Below are positions 11,069 to 19,479 of a stretch of DNA of 25,412 bases, piece after piece. Where the stretch lies: positions 10,031-35,442 of the forward strand of contig FJOG01000077.1 of assembly GCA_900073065.1 (NCBI GenBank), in the 5' to 3' direction. The notes beneath the pieces are model-generated. The model saw only the letters and a program-made list of their open reading frames with translations. It was not told the origin of the DNA and made no database searches. This DNA is from Phialocephala subalpina (Eukaryota; Ascomycota; Leotiomycetes; Helotiales; Mollisiaceae). Numbering within the stretch: position 1 is the stretch's first letter; every line of letters begins with the position of its first letter. The translations under genes were made by a program, and so were the position numbers.

Positions 11069-11995
11069 TCAAATAGCGGGATATCCAGCAACGTAAGGAC
11101 AACTCCTCTCATAAATCCAATACGTCCCACAATCCGCTCCTCCTCCTACCCCTTTTGCCACACCGACAGCAGCAGGAGTTGGATCCCATGCTCGCCATGC
11201 GGCCAACCCAAGGATGTTGCACGTTGGTGGTGAGCCGGTAGCGTTATTGGCAGGACCCAACTGCCATCCAAGACAACCTCCGATACCTAGACAATAGTCT
11301 TCGCAGAAAACGGGTTGGGGTTGGGAATATTCCCATGCGACGTTTGACCACGAGGAGTTCGGAAGGATGCAGCCATTTATCGGCGCGCAATTCGGAACCA
11401 CGGTGGTCAAAACTTGGGTCGTTGTTGAGGTTTTAGTGAGGGTCGAGAATGTCGTGAGGGTTAATGTTGGTGCTGTTGTCTGTTTGGGTTGTCATTTTCC
11501 GTGGATATCTGGAACATGGACGATGGATTGGGGAAGGGTTGAGGGGAGACTAACAGTAGCAGGAATCACCCTGGTATACACCGTCTCAACCACGGTCGTA
11601 ACAGGTGTAGGAAGGGGAGAGACGAAGCATGAGCATCCGCTGCTGAGTTGGTATGGAGCGAACGTGCTTAGATACGGAGGAACGAAGACGGATCTTGCTT
11701 TTATTGGAGCCGGATAGAGAGCTGTTGTTGATGTTGTTGTTTCTTGAACCGTCACTGTTATGAAAGTGGTAATTGTCTGAATGACAGTCGTCTTCGGGGT
11801 CACTGTTGCTTCGACTGAGGTGATAGTCGTGGTCGAAATGAGCGTCTCGGTGCTGGTGGAGCGGATATATTGCGTGCAGAAAGCGCTTCCGGTAGCGGGG
11901 TAAAGGGAAAGCGACCTCATCAATGCATCGGAGACACAGGCATAGGCGCTTCCAGCCACTGCTAAAAGCAGAACGAGTCGAAAGGTGAGATGCAT
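11069..11995 (-). CDS. Secreted Ser/Thr-rich protein with Cys-rich PAN/apple-like C-terminal domain
   Basis: Two exons, 11995-11555 and 11479-11069, give 283 residues. The intron (11554-11480, 75 bp) has a GTTAGT donor and AAACAG acceptor. Splicing joins two Thr-rich stretches in phase 0 and removes an in-frame stop. The protein starts with a clear signal peptide (MHLTFRLVLLLAVAGSAYA). A Thr/Ser/Val-rich linker follows (TTTITSVEATVTPKTT and similar), probably O-glycosylated. The C-terminal ~120 residues contain about ten cysteines. The stretch FCEDYCLGIGGCLGWQL followed by CNIL resembles the PAN/apple-like motif common in fungal secreted proteins, ending in CGTYWIYERSCP. No catalytic residues are recognisable. 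A wall- or carbohydrate/protein-binding role is inferred. The domain assignment is tentative, while the secreted nature is well supported. Confidence 0.75.
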
Positions 11996-12323
11996 GGTGA
12001 ACGGCTCGAGTTTGACGAAGCTACGAAGTAGAATAAGTCAAATCGGACAACTTGTTCTTGGCAAGGCTGGTCATATATGGCCGAAAAGCTTTGCAGCGAG
12101 TTTCCGAACCCCTAATTCGGTTCAAGATCAGCTGAATGGAGGATTTGAGACAAATTGCGCTGCACCAATCATCATCGGCTTCGTCTCGACCTGCAAGCCT
12201 TCGGCAAGGCTGTGAGCTTTCAGCCGCACAGCGTCGCCAATGAATTTCACAGAACGAAATTAACTCATGCTCATTGCCGACCTGTCAGCATACCATTGAT
12301 CAGATGCTCGTAGACTTCGACAG
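11996..12323. other. Intergenic region upstream of the PAN-like gene, with possible F-box remnant at its edge
   Basis: This is the promoter side of the leftward PAN-like gene. At the right edge (about 12284-12345, minus strand) a short frame reads LPSLELPVEVYEHLIN, which resembles the start of a fungal F-box motif. It then meets a possible donor (GTATGC) and a stop. No continuation is visible further left. This may be a gene fragment or chance. Confidence 0.3.
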
Positions 12324-12823
12324 GAAGCTCCAGCGATGGGAGTCCTGCCACTCGGAGGACAATCAAATCAACAAGCGAATCAAGAACAAGCATCGTTCCA
12401 CCATGAGCAACTTTGCTCGTGTGCCTTGCAAAACGCTGTGTGAACATTGAAATCATTATATTATCCTAGTGTGCTCGCTCAGCTCCACCAGATCTAGAAA
12501 TCGTATATCGTACACCTCCCACGACAGCCCGTGTTATGATTCCGGCATATTAAAACACCTCTCCGGCTGCACTGAAGCTCCAGCGATGGGAGTCCTGCCA
12601 CTCGGAGGACAATCAAATCAACAAGCGAATCAAGAACAAGCATCGTTCCACCATGAGCAACTTTGCTCGTGTGCCTTGCAAAACGCTGTGTGAACATTGA
12701 AATCATTATATTATCCTAGTGTGCTCGCTCAGCTCCACCAGATCTAGAAATCGTATATCGTACACCTCCCACGACAGCCCGTGTTATGATTCCGGCATAT
12801 TAAAACACCTCTCCGGCTGCACT
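12324..12823. repeat. Perfect 250-bp tandem duplication
   Basis: The unit 12324-12573 is followed immediately by 12574-12823. By eye the two copies are identical from GAAGCTCCAGCGATGG to CTCCGGCTGCACT. The offset is exactly 250 bp. The right edge (12823/12824) is also the point where OPT-homologous sequence ends. Perfect identity indicates a very recent duplication, or a duplicated stretch introduced during assembly. Two adjacent 250-bp copies lie below the roughly 400-bp length usually quoted as needed for RIP in Neurospora, so survival without mutations is not surprising. Confidence 0.97.
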
Positions 12824-15173
12824 TCCAGAGGTTGAACTTTGCGCGCGGGAAGCGGCGGTGCAGAAGGTAGAGGATGGTGGGAGTGAGGGCGCCGAGGAGG
12901 AAGCCGTAGGGGAGGGGGCGGTAGAGAGCGCCAGCGAATAGGCGTCTGGGTCCGATCAAGACGTATTGCGTCGCTATTGTGAGAGAGTAAGTTAGACTTT
13001 GACCGCTCCATTCATGAGTTGGATCCTCGAATGTTCCGTTGAGGTAGTCTCCTTTCCTGTCGATAACCCATCTTACGACAGCATAGTTGATCGGCACGCC
13101 GACGAAAGATCCGAGCATCTGCGAGAAGAAGACTGCGCGTGGTGGAATGTGCATGTAGTGGCCAAGCTTCTGGTCTTGAAGCATGTATTGTGCTCGATAC
13201 CAGGCGTCTCCAGCGATGGAACTGTACACTGATGCACCAACAGGATTCTTGTGACCCGAGACAGCGTTGATCATCAACCCATAGAGAAGCTCATTCGTAG
13301 TTCCGATAGGCTGGAAACATTAGATGGATTCAACGGGAACTGGCAGATCAACTTACAAGTTGGAAATTTGACACGGCATAGAGCCATCCGAGAGGCTGCA
13401 GGAGTCAGCACAAAACCAGGAGTTGGGGAGGCAGAACATACAATGACAACAATAGCGCCAGTAGCCAGAGCTATGAAGTAAGTCCAGATGGGGATGTATA
13501 GATGGCCAGACGCAAGGATCGTGAGGATGATCGTGAAAGAGCAGAGAAACAGAACGATAAACCACCACAGAGGAATCTCTTCGTACGAGCGCATCAAGAC
13601 GTTGAGGCGATCAGTGTACTGTTCGTTGACAGAGATCTTCGTCTTGGATTTCCATCTCGCTGAAGCCTTGACGAAGATTGCCTTTAGGTGAGAGTAGCCA
13701 AAGAAAGCCATCCAAGCCAGGACTGACGTGTAAGAAGCATAGTCGAAGAACATGTTCCAGAGTAGTTGTGTGCTCTCATAGATGGGGCCGTATTGAGCAT
13801 AAGCTGTCTCGTTGAGGGTAACTTGAGGTGTGATGAGTTCGAGAACAGGGTAGGTATCACCGTTCTCTGCGTCGGGTCAGCAGAGACCAATTAGTCTGTG
13901 ATCAACGTACCTTGATACAAGGAATTCGACATGAGATGAAGCTTCCAGTTGCCCAAACCACCCCATTTTGCGGCAGGTAACAAGACCCAGCAGTTGACAA
14001 CAAAAGCCAGGAACACAATTAGCTGGGTGTAGAACGGCGTCAAGAACAAGCTTCCCATGTTGCTGAGATTAGCCATGGTAGACCAGTCGAGTGACAGGTT
14101 GAGAAAAGCCATCCCTCCAAGTCCTGAGCCGAGAAAGTTTGCTGTTGCATTTCGTGGAGCGACCCAGCATAGGAAGGCAAGTGAAGACAGCATTGGGAAG
14201 GCGTATTCGGGGAGGAACTGCCAGAAGAACACTGCGAGAAGTGTGAGGAAGAAAACCCGCATCTGCTTCCTCGACACTGGCGATGGGTACTCTCTCTGGC
14301 GAGTCTGTGTCTCGAAGAGTGCTGTTTGGCATAGTCTACACAAGTCAGTATCGAACATGATGTCGTACATTGAAACCTACGCATCGAACCTGGTCACGTG
14401 TCAGCTATGATCTCACGTAAGGAGCGAGATACTCACCAAGGAAGGTTTGGATCATAGACCAGAAATTCTCGAGCAATTGCCGCATAAGAATATCCTATCC
14501 ATACGATCGCCCACATAAAACAAATCCATATTATCGGATGGATTCGATCATTGAAGTAGAGTTCCGACAAGGATAGAGGCGTCCACGCAAGATTGTATGT
14601 TGCTCCAGACGCCGCAGCGATAACCACAAGAACATGCTCCTTTACACTAAATGGACCTGGATTTAAACTGAAACTTTTCGTCGTAAATGGTATTCGAACA
14701 TCCCAAGCTGGCAAGGTCTTCGCCAACCAATCCCCCACATAACTAGCAACTATTTGTACAAAAAATATCGAGTATGGCGCTGATGTTGTGCGGAACATAT
14801 TCATCTGTTGAAGAAACGCTCCGGGAGGGACGAATATGAGGACCAAAAGGAAATACCGAAATGTAATGGTGGGCAGCGTTGTATCATCGTGCAGGCTCAC
14901 TATCCTCCTTACATGCCATGGCAGGTCGTTCGCAGCCTCTTCCTGTCCAGCAGTGTCGTCTGTATTGACTTCGTCCGAAGTGTATATAGGTTCCGCCTTT
15001 TCCTTCTCGAAGTCGGGAGTCGGTGTTTGAGGCTTCGACTTATCGCTAGGAACCGCTGTCTTGTCTGTGTCGTCTGAATTGGCGTCCGAGTTTGAGACAA
15101 TGTCAGCTCGTGCATCTGCGGCCAGTCCCTCATTGCGATCAGTTCCACGAAGTCCCTCAGGAAAATACGACAT
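12744..15173 (-). CDS. Oligopeptide transporter (OPT family), 3'-truncated
   Basis: Exons on the minus strand are 15173-14437, 14389-14381 (9 nt), 14335-13911, 13866-13442, 13395-13357 and 13310-12744, giving 733 residues. OPT proteins are proton-coupled importers of small peptides at the plasma membrane. Family signatures are present: QMNMFRTTSAPYSIFFVQ, NPGPFS at about 171-176, WFDALCQTALFE and HIPPR at about 599-603 (the KIPPR-like motif), plus many membrane segments. The acidic N-terminus of about 85 residues looks disordered. OPT similarity stops at FNLW (about residue 707). The remaining ~25 codons come from the adjacent 250-bp repeat and do not look like OPT. The normal end (an FW/GN-rich region and the last membrane helices, roughly 90-110 residues) is missing. 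Introns are 44-47 bp with good splice sites. The gene is therefore probably non-functional or altered, although the upstream frame is undamaged. Confidence 0.85.
14381..14389 (-). other. Nine-nucleotide microexon of the OPT gene
   Basis: The segment between acceptor AG (14391-14390) and donor GTAGGT (from 14380) contributes only G-TTC-GAT-GC. It is flanked by introns of 47 bp (14436-14390) and 45 bp (14380-14336). Splicing it in yields PNLPWFDALCQTALFET, which fits the OPT family, whereas reading straight through meets TAG. A good branch site (TACTGAC) precedes the second acceptor. Confidence 0.75.
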
Positions 15174-16250
15174 CGTGGCCGCCCCGCGGGTTCACGGTCC
15201 AATCCTTCCAGTCGTTCTCGGGTTGGCGGCTGAGGGTGTCAGCGACAGAGGGACGCGAACAACGAGTCTTCGGGCATCATGATGAAGATGAAGGACTCAT
15301 TTGACCACAGCGAGGACCAAATGGTGGCGGTATGTGGGTGTCGAAGTTTGCATGCTGCTTGCTGTGGCTTTTCAAGTCAGATCATTTCAATGATTTCGAC
15401 ATCTCTGGCGGGTTTGCGCCAAGCTGGAGCTGAAGTCGTGCGTGATACCCTGCCATATGTCTTTGCGCTTCCACTCGGAAGGCCTGTCAAGTGATTCTTT
15501 AGGATGCTGTGCCGCCGAAGCACATGGGACGACGGTAGAGACCAGGACGGGAGGGGGCGGAATGGGGCCAGAGAGGCCTGTGACAGCCCTGAAAGATTAC
15601 AGTGGATGATTTGGGATTGGCGAGTTCGGCCATGGGCAATAAATCCATGGGATGGTGACAGCGGTAGGCCAGCGGTAGGCGGGCATGGGAGTGCTGAGAA
15701 AGCCTGTAGCAAAAAGTCAATTTGGCGGAGACCAAGCCTGGGTGGCCATACAGAAGGCCTCGCCAACGCCCCTTTCGCTATTTCCAGGCTTGCTTATCAG
15801 CAATATTCATCACGTGCCGCCCCCATTTCTCACCGAGTCAGCCAAAGAATGTGGCTGCAGAAGTAATCCTGATTCTCCCAAGTGGTGCAGCTGCTATCAC
15901 TTGGCGGGATTGGAAGGGAAGAGATAGGAGAATATTTTGATGACGAGGCAGAGATACGGATATCGACACCCTGACTCGTATCCCGACGTGTTCACCTTCC
16001 TGCGTCCCAAACACCAGCTGAACTATTTTAGCCGCCGTGAAGCTCGACCCATTTGGGGACCCAGGTGTTCGGTACCAGAACAGGCATTGGAAGCATTCGG
16101 GACGAACAGGCATGAAGCACCTCCGAATCAACAGGCATTGGAAGCTTTCGGTACGAACAGGCATGAAGCACCTCCGAATCCAGCTTTTGACAGAGTCAGG
16201 GGATGCCATCTTGTCGGGATCCCAATTGTTTCATTTGCTACCCTACAATA
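15174..16250. other. Intergenic region upstream of the OPT gene
   Basis: This 1.08-kb interval covers the OPT promoter and the 3' flank of the ICln-type gene. It contains a CACGTG at 15811-15816 and the minisatellite at 16079-16180. Open frames on both strands (for example plus 15504-15866 and 15937-16407) lack any recognisable domain. The latter runs into the antisense of the ICln gene, so I do not call a gene. Confidence 0.5.
16079..16180. repeat. 51-bp minisatellite, two units, each built of two ~25-bp subunits
   Basis: Units 16079-16129 and 16130-16180 differ at only two positions. Inside each unit the word AACAGGCAT followed by GAAGCA occurs twice (at 16079 and 16105, then 16130 and 16156). 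The array is thus four diverged 25-26-bp subunits arranged ABAB. The bases just upstream (TTCGGTACCAG) resemble the end of an A subunit, so the array may start slightly earlier. It lies 3' of the ICln-type gene. Confidence 0.9.
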
Positions 16251-17165
16251 TCAATCCGTTCTGGGCCGTTTGTTATCATCGGATTCATGGTTCCCGTCGC
16301 CATTCACACCGTCCATTTCCTCCCGAGTTCTAACCCTCCCTGCACCGTCACCCAAACTCTCTTCCTCGGTTTTTCCGCCAATCCAATTTCCGTCAGCGTC
16401 GAAGTAATCGTTCACATTCTCAGCTGTGATCCAACCCCCACTTCCTGGAAACGGTGGGGGAAGGCCGCCATCTGCAGCACCTCGTTGTACTCCCGGAAGT
16501 CCGCTAATGCCTTCGTAGCCAACGCTTCCTTCAAAGACTATTCTATCATCATAATCTTCCTCCTCATCGCCCTCGAATGTTGGGTCTGGATGCAGATTCG
16601 AGCAGTTTGATACAGCATCGAACAGCTTTTGGATATCGCTCGTCTCTCCGATCGTGGGGGGTATAAGGGTCAATTCTACAACATCGGGCTCATCGTCATC
16701 GCTGACCGCATGAGGGTCCAATAGCTCAAGCTGCATGTAGAGGCCACGGACTTGTTGTGATAGGTTTCGCGGGTCAGCAAGCCCTTGAATCGCGTGTAGG
16801 GAGATGGCAGGGTAGGGGATCGAGATGCCAATGTTTGTATTTGGGTTGAAGATTGTGACGTTCCTGCGGACTTCGGTTCAGCAAAAGCCTCTTTGAGCAG
16901 AGAAAAGAGCGTACTCAGAGCTGATGAATGCGGTCACCTCCTCGTGCAAGGCACCCTCTCCGTCTGTTGACGAGCCTCCATCTGCAGATGAGAAGAACGG
17001 AAGCTTTGCAACCTGATCGCGCTCGCTCAGTGCAGTGATCGTGGCAGAGTGGTAGTGAAGTACAGGCTTTCCATCGTAGAAAGTTTCTGGAGTGTGCGAC
17101 TGGTGATCTTCGAGGGAGGTGAACGAGTCCAGCTGAGGCTGTACGTGTATCGTCGTTGGAGGCAT
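16251..17165 (-). CDS. ICln/Lot5-type protein (regulator of volume decrease; methylosome subunit pICln-like)
   Basis: Exons 17165-16915 and 16863-16251 give 287 residues. The 51-bp intron (donor GTACGC, acceptor CCGCAG) joins FISSE to NVTIFNPNTN in frame. The N-terminal half is a PH-like Voldacs domain containing the region around GISIPYPAISLHAIQ. It is followed by LYMQLELLD and an acidic stretch with FEGDEEEDYDDRIVFEG. The C-terminal part SVGYEGISGLPG, the PPPFPGSGGW segment and NVNDYFDADG are typical of ascomycete members. In animals and fission yeast, ICln-type proteins chaperone Sm proteins for snRNP assembly with the PRMT5 methylosome. The yeast relative is Lot5. Here that role is inferred from family membership. 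The coding sequence looks intact, with a charged, low-complexity C-terminus. Confidence 0.88.
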
Positions 17166-17616
17166 GTTTGCGCTTTACTGCGATCGTATGCAACGAAGAT
17201 AGTAGACCTTGAGAAGGAGGGAGAGGTTGAATCTGTTGACGAGGCTTTGGATATTTTCTTTTCATCCGCAAGGCTGCCAGCTGCTCCAGCGGGCCCGTTC
17301 CCTAAAAAGCTCTAGCGTCCCGACCCCACTATTAGCCTATTACCCCTGAACAGCCCTACAACCACGTGACAACCTCCCTCACAATTTCATATCATCAAAA
17401 TACTTTCAATGTTCCGATAAAGATGAGAACATTGAAAGTTCTGAAAAGTGCGTTACTTGATGAGATTTTTCATTTTGCATGCTATAATCATCGCTAGTTT
17501 TTGTCTTCAAATTGTCCTCCCAAAATCTCCATCAAAATCCTTCAACTTCAAATCAAGTTCTCTGCGTTCTAAAATATCTGTGTCATCCTCAAAGTTTCTG
17601 CTTCTCCTTTTTCCCT
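17166..17616. other. Intergenic region between the ICln-type and CrtC-like genes
   Basis: This is the promoter side of the ICln-type gene and the 3' flank of the CrtC-like gene, both leftward. It contains CACGTG at 17363-17368, about 200 bp upstream of the ICln start, and a strong inverted repeat at 17402-17439. No gene is seen. Confidence 0.6.
17402..17439. repeat. Perfect 13-bp inverted repeat with 12-nt spacer
   Basis: ACTTTCAATGTTC at 17402-17414 is repeated in inverse complement at 17427-17439. It could form a hairpin in the RNA of the CrtC-like gene if transcription runs that far, or be a dyad binding site, or be the remnant of a small inverted-repeat element. Confidence 0.85.
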
Positions 17617-18828
17617 TTAGATAAGTGGATAGACAACCTTGGTAACAAACTGCTCAGTGTTCATCGCCCCCTTATACACCTTCTGCTCATTCTGTCCACC
17701 TTTCGCAGAATCAGCAAAGCGCGTGTACACACTGTTGATACCTGGAAGAGTCGAGAACCCAACATTCTGATGTTGCGTCTCAAAATGCCAGCGCCTACCA
17801 GCAACGCCATTTGTTATCCCCTCAACAAAGTCCAACGCATACCCCGTATCGTTGAGTCCCATGGGTGCAGTAACGACGCCATGGCCAGTACCATAGAGCA
17901 AAGTGATATTGGCATACGAATCTTGAGGTCCAGAAATATCCAAACCCGAATTCTGTGTGCTGAAGATCACGGCGCCGTTTTGGACGAGGAATGCTGAAGT
18001 GTAGGTGTTGTTGTCGATTGCTGATGTGAACTGCCAGAATACGATCGAGTATGGACCGACGACTCCTCGCATCCAGTACCAGTCTTTGCAGATGTAGTCC
18101 CAGATGTAGGATCCGGCGAAGTAGTCGACTCCTCCGTATCCAGTGAATCCGATTTCTGAGCCTCCGATCTCGAAATCGACCTGGGTGTTGCCTGCCGGCA
18201 CGGCTTCGACCCACCACAGCATTGGAGCAAAGAAGAGAGAACCATGCTTGTCTGGATAAAGCAACCCATCCGGATACCTCGCTGGACCCAACGTCGTAAC
18301 GTTCAAAGTCCCCTGCGTCTTTAGCGTCGACACCGAGATGCTTGCCTGTGTCGAGTCACTCGTGACATTGAAAGTGAATTCACTGCTCTGGCTACTGGAA
18401 TTCCACAGCCCAAAAGTGTACCCCGGACAAACCACCACCATAGCCTCCTCCACAAACTCAATCGTACTCGCTCTCGTCCCATTACTCCACACAGCATCAT
18501 GCATAACCCAAAGACTCCCAAGTCCCAAAACATCCAAACTCGGATCTCGAAAGAATGTGATCACGGAATTGGATTCTCCGTTGGAAGAGATGGAGTCGAA
18601 ATACCATTGTTCCCAAGCGGTAGAGTTAACGGTTGCGAAGCGGGGATTCATGGGAGGGGTGAGAGGTGAGGTGTCAATACTAATGGCGCCGTTCACGGAG
18701 TCGAAGGCGTGGAAGATGGTGGTGGTGCAGTGTTGACGCCAGTAGATGGAGAGGGATTGTGAAATTTGTGGTGTCTGGCTTTGGATGAGGGGGAAGAGCA
18801 GCAAGGCTGCTAGGATGAGGTTAAGCAT
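17617..18828 (-). CDS. Secreted CrtC/Diels-Alderase-like protein (AttH/CrtC lipocalin-like fold)
   Basis: An intronless frame of 403 residues starts at the ATG at 18828 with a signal peptide (MLNLILAALLLFPLIQS). The body contains words I associate with the fungal CrtC-like family, which includes AsqI and Diels-Alderases such as those of decalin pathways: SVITFFRDPS, a GFTGYGGVDYF segment, a Trp/Met segment leading into GVVGPYSIVFWQFTSAID and then SAFLVQNGAVIF. These proteins fold as two lipocalin-like beta-barrels and catalyse cyclisation or hydration of polyketide or terpenoid substrates. The substrate here is unknown. Several N-glycosylation sequons and the signal peptide suggest entry into the secretory pathway. 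No polyketide synthase or other biosynthetic enzyme lies in the window, so a role in a metabolite pathway is unsupported by context. Family assignment is from recalled motifs only. Confidence 0.68.
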   Translation of the reverse strand: MLNLILAALLLFPLIQSQTPQISQSLSIYWRQHCTTTIFHAFDSVNGAISIDTSPLTPPMNPRFATVNSTAWEQWYFDSISSNGESNSVITFFRDPSLDVLGLGSLWVMHDAVWSNGTRASTIEFVEEAMVVVCPGYTFGLWNSSSQSSEFTFNVTSDSTQASISVSTLKTQGTLNVTTLGPARYPDGLLYPDKHGSLFFAPMLWWVEAVPAGNTQVDFEIGGSEIGFTGYGGVDYFAGSYIWDYICKDWYWMRGVVGPYSIVFWQFTSAIDNNTYTSAFLVQNGAVIFSTQNSGLDISGPQDSYANITLLYGTGHGVVTAPMGLNDTGYALDFVEGITNGVAGRRWHFETQHQNVGFSTLPGINSVYTRFADSAKGGQNEQKVYKGAMNTEQFVTKVVYPLI

Positions 18829-19479
18829 TGTCCTTGATTAGGAGGGACTTTGCTGGAGGTAAAGAATGATAAGAATACTTGAGTTCAGTGCGAAAGAAGT
18901 TGTGCTGGGACTTTAAGGGTAAAAGTATGTAGAGGGGAAGAAGGGTGTTGCTATGAAAGAGGCTATTTATCCCGAGGACCTGCGACTGCAGGGCAGTCCA
19001 AGTTCACGTGGCAGGATCCCATTCAGCAGCGCTTTCAATCTCTCAGCCTTGAAAGGACAATCAAGGAAGCTAGGCCAGGGTGAATTACTCGGAAGGAAGA
19101 TTCTGGGCTGAGAAAGGCGAGAGTCTAGGCAAAGATGGGAGATTGAGAACGCCGCTGCTACTCAGCTTCAACTAATCACGGTCTTTTTCATTATTGCGTG
19201 CGGTTGTACGATTCAAAAACTTCATGTCTGGCAGAATGGTATTCGAAGTTGAAGATGGGGTTGTTGCACAGAAAACATGATCACGTTGTCAAAGAAGCAG
19301 GAACCTGGCATGTGACAGGTACTTGCATTGAACGACTCAAGCCACACAGAATCGATCTAGGATCAGAGCTATCAGAAAGGACGAGATCCTGCACGATGAG
19401 ATGTCCCATCCCAACCCAGACTTTCGTGCTTCCCAAGCTTTCTCCAACGCTTGCAAGTCTCGTAACGCTCCAACGCACA
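18829..19479. other. Intergenic/promoter region of the CrtC-like gene
   Basis: This 651-bp interval carries the upstream region of the CrtC-like gene and the 3' flank of the unrecognised leftward gene. CACGTG occurs at 19005-19010, about 180 bp upstream of the CrtC-like start. No coding sequence is recognised. Confidence 0.55.

Noticed and set aside
15937..16407. Plus-strand frame containing a duplicated 17-residue peptide
   Set aside because: The repeat is explained by the 51-bp minisatellite, and the frame continues into the antisense of the well-supported ICln-type gene.
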